Under the pieces are notes generated by a model, which saw only the letters and a program-made list of their open reading frames with translations, made no database searches and was not told where the DNA came from. Position numbers and translations under genes: made by a program. A stretch of 16,947 bases of DNA from Hydnum rufescens UP504 (taxonomy: Eukaryota > Basidiomycota > Agaricomycetes > Cantharellales > Hydnaceae): contig MU129073.1 in assembly GCA_014904985.1 (NCBI GenBank), forward strand, positions 1 to 16,947, in the 5' to 3' direction. Below, in pieces: positions 1-7,983 of this stretch. Each line of letters begins with the position of its first letter. Position 1 is the first letter of the stretch.

Positions 1-1439
1 ATCTGACTTCACAAGTATTGGAAGACCAAGCCCTCAATAGCTTAAGCCTAGCATAAATAAGTCTAGCACAGCTTATCAAGAGGAAGATCTTCAGTACACT
101 TGGAGAGGATTTAAGGCCCTTAGTAACCTGTAACAAGTCTTACCTAAGTTCTTGATCAACTTCACACCCTTCTCACACTTTAGCCCTATCCATCAACCTT
201 TCAACCTTTCACCTCTTTCATCCAAACCCTCCACACACTCTCTCTACCCCTATATCCAGCCTTGATTCTTATGCCTATCTCAGTAATAAGAACCAGTTCC
301 TTGTCATTTACTAAAGACTAAGTCTAGACTCTGTCATTCGACTTGCTCTTGTTTTCTTCTGAACATCGGCAGAAAACCCCTACACCCACTACACTATATA
401 GATAGTACAACCATGCCCAATTTCTCATGTATATAATACCATCCCGATCTGCTGCCGAGTTTCCAGATTTGCATCTGGATGTTGCCCAAAGTCAATTACT
501 GGCCAAGGGTGGGCAGGAGTTGCTGAGAGTAGACCTTGGGCGCATTGCACAGAGTGCGATTGGCAACATGTGAGAAAACTGAATGTCAGCTTCTTCAGAA
601 TCTACTTAGGCAACTACAGAGCATGGAAGAGGCTGAGGCAATAAGACTATGCAACCCATAAGCAGCCACAGGCCGCCATAGGTGAATTGCAGAGGACCTC
701 TTCACATGAGGCTATTGCCCACCCTGCAGACTAGGGGTGCTGGAAAGGGATGTGACTCAAGAAGACCATACAGAACATTACAAGAAATCGAAGAGGAAGA
801 CATCAAGAAGAACGGGCAGAAGTACAATGAATCTTGGCCTGCAGAAGCTGCAGTGTATTACAAATATATCTCTGGAATGTGTCTGAGGACCACCAGCCTT
901 GGACCTTGACCCTGTAACAAAGTGCCTCCCAGTTCAGGAGGGCACCTGTTGTTGTACTTGGACAAAGTGGAGTTGACAGGGGAGGGAGTAGGAATAGGGA
1001 GAATAGGAGAAGGGGTAATCACACCACCCTTAGCACTGGCTTTGCCCTGAGCACAGGAGAAAAGGATGCGAGGGAAGGGAGTGAATGATGAAAGGTAGTA
1101 AAGTAGTGACTGGCCAAGTGGCACAGTCACTACCTAAGGAGAGGAAGGGGGGGGTCAGTAAGAGGAAGGGTTGATCCTGCTTACTGCTTTCCCAGCTAGG
1201 GTCCAAAGGTGCAGTTCCAAAGCCAGGGAAAGGGCTAGTATTGATGGCTACTAGGGGCCAACTAGATATCCAGATAGAAGCAGAGGCAGAGGCAGAGTAT
1301 CATGGTTTCTCACTAGGTGACGAAGATCTGGGCAAAGGTTCACTTGATTAATCTTGGCAACTGCCATATATACATGACTTTTGAGTCCTAACTTAATTAT
1401 GTAATACACTATATTACAGACCCACTCATGAGTGAAACC
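1..1439. other. Left flank without a recognisable gene
   Basis: No gene is supported here. Positions 1-430 are pyrimidine-rich with scattered TATA-like strings (for example around 395-440) and could be an old LTR or leader, but I found no paired repeat to prove it. A coding-like open stretch without recognised motifs lies at about 447-572 on the plus strand. A 75-codon frame at 682-909 on the same strand is also unrecognised. Frames in this area are broken mainly by TGA or TAA codons, so a decayed transposon protein is possible. Positions 1135-1439 follow the last recognisable recombinase codons of the minus-strand element and may be its 3' tail. Confidence 0.4.
1103..1133. repeat. Near-perfect hairpin, 10 + 4 bp stem
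   Basis: GTAGTGACTG (1103-1112) is the exact reverse complement of CAGTCACTAC (1124-1133). Inside it, GCCA (1113-1116) pairs with TGGC (1119-1122), leaving a 2-base loop and one bulged A at 1123. The strand could therefore fold into a 14-bp stem. It lies just beyond the recombinase end of the retrotransposon, so it might be a terminal structure of that element or of something in the left flank. No function is shown. Confidence 0.6.
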
Positions 1440-1893
1440 TCACATGAGCAGTTCTGTGGTACCTCCAATTCTGAAGCTGTGGCCACCACACTCCCCCAAG
1501 CTGGCATCCTTCCAGATTGAATGACAGCGGGTGAGAAAGAGCAACTTTGTCATTGGAGACCATGAAACAGAGGATAGAGGGTTGGAATAGGTGAAGAGGT
1601 TGGCAGACATTGGGAGAGTGGAGGAGCAGGAAAGGTGATGCTCAAGTGCCTTAACAGGAGAGCAGTCTGCCATGTCGGCAAGATCAGTCAAGACCATCAT
1701 CACCCCATGGAACTGGGTTGTCTTAGTCCATGGGATGTGCCAATGGGTGCCCAATAGTGTAGTCATGTCTGGAAGATAATCCCAAGAGAAGGCACACTCC
1801 CTACGGACTCATTTCTCAGGTTCATGGTCTGAGGATGAGCTAATGACCAGCTTGCCCAAGCGGGAAACACCTCAGAAAGCACAGCAAGCAACA
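1440..1893 (-). pseudogene. Tyrosine recombinase, C-terminal catalytic part
   Basis: Directly after the insertion the minus strand reads AVACCAF, TGA (1874-1872), then GVSRLGKLVIS, which supplies the first catalytic Arg (RLG box). A second TGA is at 1811-1809. The 108-codon frame from 1766 contains HIPWTKTTQFHGVM, a KALEHHL stretch, WSPMTKLLFLTRC and GHSFRIGGTTELLM, giving the H-x-x-R active-site box. The frame ends in TGA at 1442-1440, just where the family usually has Arg-Gly and, some 20 residues later, the nucleophilic Tyr in a GRW...YW segment. I could not find that segment downstream in any frame, so the catalytic Tyr is lost or hidden behind an unrecognised intron. Confidence 0.8.
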
Positions 1894-2323
1894 GCATTGT
1901 TGGAGGGATAAAATCCCACTACATACATACCTCATCCGGGCCCAACTACCTCCTCAAATGAATCCATATCTCTGTATTTCTCTTGTATCCACACTTGTTA
2001 TTCCTCTAGCTGTCAAATAGCATGGATTCACATCCCAGGATCTGTGGTCCTTTTTACTTTTCCTCCACTCTATATACAAGACAATTATTTGTCTGTCCTT
2101 GGCACTTCAACAGGCCATCCAAATTGTACTTATTTCCAAGCCAGTTCAACCAGGCTATAGCAATTCAACTTGCTTACCTTCGTCCATCTATTGTATCACC
2201 AACAGCATATCCAATTGCCTCAAGGGCGGTATTTGACCTTGGATTACATAACACAACTCCCACTTTGACTCGTGGACTTGTCACATGTTGAATAGGGGCT
2301 ATTCCAATACTCTCAAGGAGTAT

Positions 2324-3150
2324 TTCGTGAATCTCTCCACCAATTTTGATCGGATCGACTCTGCAAGACAGTGCCAAGAAAGCTACAATCAATACCTGTA
2401 TAACGGTACCACACACGCATTTATCGGATGCGAACTGCATCCTCCAGGTCGATTTTACCTCATGCTCCACACTATTCTTCAGTATTTCACGAATAACTCC
2501 ATCAGTTTTGATCCAATTCGTTCTAAATGACCACCCCTGGAAAGACGCTAAAAATCCGCATCGAACAGTATCAAGGGAAAAACGAGCGGTGTGGAAGATA
2601 AAAACATCCAGTATCAGAAAATGCGAAATCACACCACTTCCAGCCATTGGAGGATCACATGACCAATTACGAAATTAATTACGGCTATGCGTGGAAATCG
2701 AATTCGTTCTATAACTCCGTCAGTTTTGATCGGAGAGGTACGCCCATATAACTCTTAGAAAGCTACGATTCACACCTTTCGAACGGTACCAAACACAAGT
2801 CGAACGGACCAGAACTGCACTCTCCAGGCCAATTTTACTACCAAAATCCGGAATTTCCAGTAAAAAATGAATTTCTCCGTCAGTTCGCATTCAATCCTTT
2901 CGGAACAACCGCGCTTAGAAAGATATAAAAAATCCACATCCGACGGTACTGAGCACGCGAAGAACAGATCAAAACTGAACTCTACAGAGCGATATTACTA
3001 TCAGAATCAACACCCATCAGTAAAAAACGAATTTCTCTGTCAGTTTACACCGGATCTTCTCAGAACCACCGCGCCCAGAAAGCTGTGAAAAATCTGCATC
3101 TAATGATACCAAGAACGTCTATTACGGATGCAAACTGCTGTTTCTGCATC
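2324..3150. repeat. Degenerate tandem array, about five 160-165-bp units
   Basis: Units start near 2324, 2486, 2703, 2869 and 3029, each with a variant of AATTTCTCCGTCAGTTTTGA. Within each, variants of AGAAAGCTACGAAAAATCC, CATCGAACGGTACCA, CGGATGCGAACTGCA and CTCCAGGTCGATTTTAC recur in the same order. Spacings are about 162, 217, 166 and 160 bp; the second unit carries roughly 50 extra bases. Open frames in this area (for example 2174-2647 minus) cross unit borders without conserved translation, so I treat the array as non-coding. Function is unknown. Confidence 0.75.
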
Positions 3151-3325
3151 GAATCCCATCCTATGCACTTGTTCCCATTATCAACCAACAACAAAACACC
3201 TTAACCACTGGACTATGCCCAAATTAATCTCCAAAACCCAGAGATATCCTTTCATTTCGCCTCCAGAATGCTCCACATGGTCAGTGACCACATGCTCCAA
3301 GCATTCCACATGCTCAGCAAATTGG

Positions 3326-3550
3326 TGACATCACCCCCCCTCATGATTCCTTTTGTTCTCCTTATGAATGACATCACTATGACATCACCCCTCATGATTC
3401 CTTTTGTTCTCTTTATGAATGACTCAGCTATGACCACATTATTACATCATCTTGTTATATTTTCTTTTGTTCTCACCTATGACTCACATATGACTCACCC
3501 ATGGGGGAGTCATATTTCTTAAACACAGCCACCTTCAGAAAGGTATAAAA
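3326..3550 (+). promoter_or_regulatory. bZIP-type site cluster with TATA box
   Basis: TGACATCA occurs at about 3326, 3369 and 3380, and TGACTCA at about 3419, 3479 and 3489. A reverse GAGTCAT lies near 3505-3513, and TATAAAA at 3544-3550. The first sites belong to a tandem duplication (3327-3380 and 3381-3431, 54 and 51 bp) sharing CTCATGATTCCTTTTGTTCT. TGACTCA and TGACATCA resemble AP-1/Gcn4 and CRE-type targets of bZIP factors. The layout looks like an LTR or element promoter firing rightwards, with CT-rich sequence downstream. No clear coding region follows on the plus strand before 4876. Confidence 0.55.
3327..3431. repeat. Tandem duplication of about 54 bp
   Basis: Unit 1 (3327-3380) and unit 2 (3381-3431) both run GACATCACC, CTCATGATTCCTTTTGTTCT, TTATGAATGAC. 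They differ by a shortened C-run and by a change that turns TGACATCA into TGACTCA. A weaker third unit may follow to about 3480. The duplication multiplies the candidate bZIP sites. Confidence 0.85.
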
Positions 3551-4876
3551 GCTGGTAGATTTCCTGTACCCCCACACAATCATCTCCTCTGGGAATCATT
3601 ACTGTCAACCACTGTCAACTTTTCTGCTTGCCTCTAAAGAACAGTCTATCTATAAGCCATCTGGAGCTAAGTCATCTTCAAGGTTGTTGAGACAAAGCCA
3701 CTGGTAGCCCTCTATGCGAATCACTAAAGCCAAGGATAGTTGCAGGACCTAAGGTTAGAGTTGCTGGACATCCAAGGAAAAGTAAGCATAACGAAATACG
3801 TATCAGGTTTTGAAGAAAGAAGAAAGAAACATACTAACAAGACCAACCAAGCACTGACCAGTCTATAACCCACAGATATCCGCATTTTGACCAGGAGAAC
3901 ATAAACAAGAATACACAAATATCAGTAAACAGACCAACACAACATGAACGACATATAAGCCTTTCTACAAGCATCCCAGACGACGTATAAGCCTTTCTAT
4001 AAGCATCCTACACGATATATCATTGACTACAGCTAGTCCATATCCCTTCCTATTCTCCACTGAACACCATACACGTCTTACAGAGTGTGATCAACCATTG
4101 AAGCGAACCAGCCCAACGAATAACAACAGAAATACAGTCTCCCATCCACACACTGGCTGAACCAGATTTTGATTTGACAGTCATCGGAGCTCCCAACCCT
4201 TCTTCTATAGCGGATAAGAACTCGGCATTCTGTAATTTAGTCTCCCCATGGCTCATTTCACTTTTACCTCCGCTTTTCTGATTACTAAAGGCAATTATGG
4301 TTCCGGCACCCTATGTCCAATGGAGGGTACATCTAGGGCGACCAGTTCCACCTTTCCTCAAGGGATTTTGTTCAGTAGGAGAGGAGGAATACCTTGGTTA
4401 AGCCATATTCCCCTATTCTGACTTGTTAATTGAATATCTCCTTCAGTTTTGAAGCTTTTGACTTGATTTCTTTTTCATCATTCTCGCCTTAATCCCACCT
4501 TTCCACCGGTTACCATAGCATTTTTCTGTGATGTATATTAAGTGCAGGAGATGCGAATTTCTATTGTCTTTCCCCCATCCCCAGTTGAAAAGCTAGTTGA
4601 ACTGCTGCTGGTGTCAGGGTAAATTCCAAAACTCAGCCCCACTAATCACACTTTTTATAGGCTCTCAAGAGGAGGACCTAGAGTGTGATTCCCTTATTTA
4701 TCAACCCCTTCATTTATTGTCTGGATAGGCTCAGTCTACACAGTACAATTTCACCCATCCAAAGACCTCCATCCCCTCGGACCCTAATGTTCAGATTGGC
4801 CCTGTGATCCCCTTTCTTTGTCCTTGTATCCATTTCGTGGACTGTAGCTGGATTCATCTTTTGTTTCCCGCTTACA
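3551..4876. other. Gene-poor right part of the insertion
   Basis: Apart from the 32-bp repeat I see no supported gene. A 68-codon minus-strand frame at 4050-4256 has no recognisable motif. After the TATA box, GGTAGCCC near 3701 preceded by T could be a primer-binding site complementary to an initiator tRNA 3' end, but only about seven bases fit, so this is weak. The end at 4867-4876 (CCCGCTTACA) is the element border. Confidence 0.4.
3949..4012. repeat. 32-bp direct repeat, two copies
   Basis: CGACATATAAGCCTTTCTAC... (3949-3980) is followed at once by CGACGTATAAGCCTTTCTAT... (3981-4012), with 28 of 32 bases identical. The start of a third unit (CGATATAT) follows. It lies inside the insertion, in a stretch without genes. 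Confidence 0.85.
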
Positions 4877-5797
4877 GCATACATGGAAATGTCGAATGGG
4901 TTGGAGACAAGGTCAATATTGAGGCGTAGTGCCTTGAGGTGGGCAATGAGGACAGGTGGATGAAGTGGGTGAGTGGTGCTAGGTGGTGCATTGGAAGAAA
5001 TGGCATGTTTCAGGCCTAAGACTAGGGGATCCTCACCAAAGGACCAGTTGAAGCCTTGGACAATGTGCCAGGCTTGCAAGCCTGACATGATATTACCCGC
5101 ATGGGATGCTCCATCATGAGAAATCTTGGAGGCAATGAACATGGAAAGGAGTTCACATGAGATTGGGAGGTGATCATCCTCAGGAATCCTATTTGCATCG
5201 CACCAAGCAATCCAATCAATGAGTGCCCCACTGTAAGTAGAGCGAGTCGACTGGGCCCACATGAGACTGAGACCATGGTCATAGTGTGAAATGGAATCTT
5301 GGGAGAAAACTGAAATGAGGTGATGATGCAGCACCAAGGAGTGTTTGGAGACCCAGAAGAAAATCTGCTCATGTGCCTCCACCTGAGGACGGTGCCAATG
5401 TGAAGTGATGGAGTAGTTCCCCTTAGACTTCCAACCCTGATGAAGTGACAGAATACAAGGGAACAGGGCAATGAACTCAGGACAAACAGAAGGATGAATG
5501 GGCTTGAATGCAAGTGTGGGGTGAGACTGGGGCATTGCCACTGGGTCGGGAAATCTGGGAGGTGAGAGGGAGAAAGCTGGGGGGGAGGGGAAGGAGGGAG
5601 GTGGTGGTGGTGAGGGTGTGAAGAAGCGAGGTGGAGAAGGAGTATGAGGCATGGGTGAAGGGGCACTGAATGGTGAGCCAACACAAGGGTCAGCCTGAGG
5701 ACAGCCCCCATTGGAGTCATTCAGCATTGCTGAGGAATGGAACAAGCGCTGCTGGAGTCACAAAGATGTGTGGGAGTCGAAAGGAGGGGTTGAGATT
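4877..5797 (-). pseudogene. Tyrosine recombinase, N-terminal part
   Basis: This frame follows RNase H by a +1 shift and has a TGA at 5760-5758. From the ATG at 5745, residues 30-66 are a proline/serine linker. Residues about 160-250 are a SAM-like core-binding domain (STRSTYSGALIDWIAWCD, then GLQAWHIVQGFNWSF). Residues 265-290 start the catalytic domain (LRLNIDLVSNPFDISMYA). In YR elements this enzyme integrates the circular DNA copy. The native sequence stops at residue 290; the open frame runs another 53 codons to 4714 only because it enters the inserted element. The continuation lies at 1893-1440. Confidence 0.82.
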
Positions 5798-6914
5798 TCA
5801 GCCACAGGATGGGCTGTCAGCCCAGTTGTCCTCTGAATGAACATACATGGGAATGATATCAACACCTGCATGCATGGAGAGCTCAGCTGCACAATGAATG
5901 CAGAGATTAGATTCCAGGTTCCATGAATGGCCTTTCCAGAACTGTCTTATGGACCCTTGGTTATCTGAATGGACAGTAACGAATGCATGATGAATATTAC
6001 GAGCAAGTATCTCACAGGTGGCAAGTTCAAGGGCAGCTGATTCAGCCCAACCAATGTCACAGCGATTCTGTTTCCATCCAGGTTTCAATTTCCATGCTCG
6101 CCAACATTTGCCAACAACAATGGCAATACCCCAGTCAGTGGATGCATCAACCCAGATGTCAGGATTGATGGTGGGCCAGGGCAGGAGAGATCGGAAGGCA
6201 TTAGGAATAGAAAGAAGAGATTTCCACATCATCATGTCGGAGACACAAGAGTGGCTTGGCAGTCAGGTTACAAAAAGACTGTCTTTGAGGAAAGAAGCCA
6301 TGAACCATTGGGTATCTGGGAGGAAAGAGCAGCCAATGAGATGGATGTTTGCGACATGGTTTAGACTGCCCAGAAGAATTTCAGTGTCACGTTTCATCAT
6401 GCCAGCAGATGTGGACTTGGCAAGCCAGTCAATAGTCTGTGACAGGAATTTTTCCCATTTGGCCTGAGGCAATGATACAAGTTTCTGAGGAAGGTCCCAG
6501 ATAAAGCCGATGTAACATGGGGTGAAGGAGAAATCAACCAGCTTGGATGCAGAGAGTTGCCAGCCAAATTCTCTCAGACTGCTAGTGAAGTCTTGGAAAG
6601 AATAGCCATATTGGTAGGTACCATCAGTGGCTGAGAGTGGGACTCAAAAAGGGACTATATCGTCAACCCATTTCCCATAGAAAGGAATAGGAAGGCGAGA
6701 CTTCAGGATATCCATAGAGGTGTCAAGTGCCATGCCAAGATTTCCACAAGATGAATGGCAGCTGAAGGGAAAACAACAGTCGATAATGACTTTCCCTGCT
6801 TCCTGGAAAGTGACGACAGTGAAGGGCATGTGATTGAATACAATAGGGATTTGGCAGTATGCAGCATCAATATCGATTTGTGCAGCCTGTGTGCCTGGTG
6901 GAGCTGTAGCTACC
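5798..6914 (-). pseudogene. Reverse transcriptase exon 2 plus RNase H
   Basis: Exon 2 opens with VATAPPGTQ and carries RT motif A (DIDAAY) and motif C as WVDD (in YGKWVDDIV). The thumb and connection follow after a TGA at 6646-6644: GWQLSASKLVDFSF and YIGFIWDLPQK. A second TGA lies at 6265-6263. The RNase H domain (6235-5798) shows all four expected acidic residues by segment numbering: D30 (VDAS), E65 (WAES), D91 (HSDN) and D140 (NWAD). A tryptophan in place of Tyr in the YxDD box is, as far as I recall, common in mushroom DIRS-like elements. The same frame is kept from 6914 to 5798 and ends at TGA 5800-5798; the recombinase follows in the +1 frame. Confidence 0.85.
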
Positions 6915-7510
6915 CTGGGGGGGGGGGCAGCATAAGAGTGTAAGAAAACAAAGCTATAGTGGCATGCGCTGGAAAGTGAATTGAGGGAGAGGAGCTCCAA
7001 GGGAGGGAGGACACTGATGCCCAAAGTGAGGATGAGAGGATGAGAGGATGAGAGGACAGACAGCAAGTGCTGGTATGGGTAATGAGACAGTGTGCATGGC
7101 ATGGATAATGAGATGATGTGCACTGGCATGGATAGTGAGACAATGCACACTGGCGCAGATAACAAGACAACATGCACTGGCATGGATAACAAAACAACAC
7201 GCACTGGCATGGATAACGAGACAACATGCACTGGCATGGATAACAAAACAATGCACACTGGCGCAGATAATGAGACAATGTGCACTGGCATGGATAATGA
7301 GACAACATGCACTGGCACAGATAACAAGACACATGCACTGGCATGGATAACATGACAACGTGGTAACAAAACTGCCCAAAGGCAAGGATGTGACAGCATG
7401 CTGGGGCATAAGATGATGGAAGGGAGGTGGCAAGAGTGCAAACACTAGGGTGGAGACAGGGGGGGGGTGCACAGGCATGAATTGAGGGGGGAAGAAAAGG
7501 AAACACTCAC
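6915..7510 (-). other. Predicted 596-bp intron inside the RT domain
   Basis: On the minus strand the donor is GTGAGTGTTT starting at 7510. The acceptor is an AG at 6916-6915 preceded by eleven C (11 G on the plus strand, 6917-6927). Joining 7511 to 6914 completes a TGG codon and gives ...FDDFASW followed by VATAPPGTQAAQIDIDAAYC, the expected RT sequence leading into motif A. The protein match on both sides makes the splice call strong. The intron is long for a mushroom-type genome and much of it is a minisatellite. Open frames through it are fortuitous. Confidence 0.78.
7095..7360. repeat. 27-bp minisatellite, about 9.5 copies
   Basis: Units begin with ACTGGCATGGATAA or ACTGGCGCAGATAA and start at 7122, 7149, 7176, 7203, 7230, 7257, 7284, 7311 and 7337. 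The period is 27 bp except one 26-bp unit (7311-7336), and a degenerate unit precedes 7122. Units differ mainly by C/T and G/A transitions and by an alternation of GGCATGG and GGCGCAG/GGCACAG types. Because 27 is divisible by 3 and the unit lacks stops in several frames, long repetitive open frames appear on both strands; I do not regard them as proteins. There are no unique spacers, so it is not a CRISPR array. Confidence 0.95.
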
Positions 7511-7983
7511 CAGGAGGCAAAATCATCAAACTTTACCCAGACAGTTTTACAGTCTTCAGGAATGCAATCATTGATGGAGATCCCCACACTTCCTTTGAAC
7601 AAGAGGTCACGAATGATGCACCATTTCCCAGGTTTACCAGGTTTCAGAACAAGACCAATGGGGGAGGTGCAAAAGTGTGAGTGGAGCAGGGCCTGTGCTG
7701 AAGAGACAGGCATTGGTCCTGCCATATGTCCAAGAGCAATCTTGGAGTCCCAGTATTCCTGGACAAGGCTAGCTTCCTGAGGGGTCTTATAGTGGTTTTT
7801 TTGGATTACAGTGTGGGACAGCAGGGGCATTGGGCCCATAGGAAAGCCTTGGCAAATGAAAGAACAGAGGTCAGGGTATCTTGAAGTCAGGGAAAATAGA
7901 TAAAGATATCTCTCAAAGACATCAGCAAGCAGAGGGGTCATGGGAGCATCAAAGCCGGAGCTGACAGGATTGGGCACCGTGAG
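7511..7983 (-). pseudogene. Reverse transcriptase, exon 1 (N-terminal fingers)
   Basis: This exon reads +1 relative to gag and becomes RT-like near 7983-7960 (SSGFDAPMTPLLADVFERYL). It continues with FICQGFPMGPMPLLSHTVI, then HFCTSPIGLVLKPGKPGKW and CIIRDLL. These match the start of DIRS-type RTs, where the P-L/I-G-xVxKPG...R-x-I-x-DLS block forms motifs 1-2. Here the usual DLS serine is Leu. The frame closes at 7509-7507 with TGA, but that codon lies inside a consensus donor, GTGAGT (7510-7505). Splicing there to 6914 continues the protein in frame, so the stop is intronic. The frame is also open upstream to 8301, but that part only shadows gag. Confidence 0.8.

Larger units (their letters stand above)
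1898..4876. mobile_element. 2,979-bp insertion splitting the recombinase, GCAT duplication
   Basis: The plus strand begins TGTTGGAGGGATAAAATCCC at 1898 and ends CCCGCTTACA at 4876. GCAT flanks both sides (1894-1897 and 4877-4880); the shared string is in fact ACAGCAT. Excising one GCAT plus the insert restores the recombinase frame without gain or loss. The TGT...ACA ends resemble LTR-element termini and also form a weak inverted match (TGTnnGnGGGAnAnAA), but I found no pair of long terminal repeats and no transposase, gag or pol. It is probably a non-autonomous or gutted retroelement; the class is unresolved. The interior has more CpG than the host element. Confidence 0.75.

Noticed and set aside
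1103..1140. Helitron 3' terminus (hairpin then CTAA)
   Set aside because: The hairpin abuts CTAA without the usual gap, the next base is G rather than T, and no 5' TC end or Rep/helicase is present.
2174..2647. 157-codon minus-strand frame
   Set aside because: It crosses degenerate tandem repeat units with no conserved translation between units.
4714..4875. Last 53 codons of the long minus-strand recombinase frame
   Set aside because: They lie beyond the insertion border; the true continuation is at 1893-1440.
1898..4876. Intact LTR retrotransposon
   Set aside because: TGT...ACA ends and a short duplication fit, but no repeated LTR and no gag or pol were found.
5022..5720. 232-codon proline-rich minus-strand frame
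   Set aside because: Overlaps the recombinase in another frame; the recombinase frame carries the family motifs.
7092..7355. Repetitive open frames on both strands (MDNETTCTG-type plus, LSMPVHVVS-type minus)
   Set aside because: They are by-products of a 27-bp minisatellite without stops, lying inside a predicted intron; no unique protein sequence is present.
7092..7360. CRISPR-like array
   Set aside because: Units are contiguous with no unique spacers, and the context is a fungal retrotransposon.
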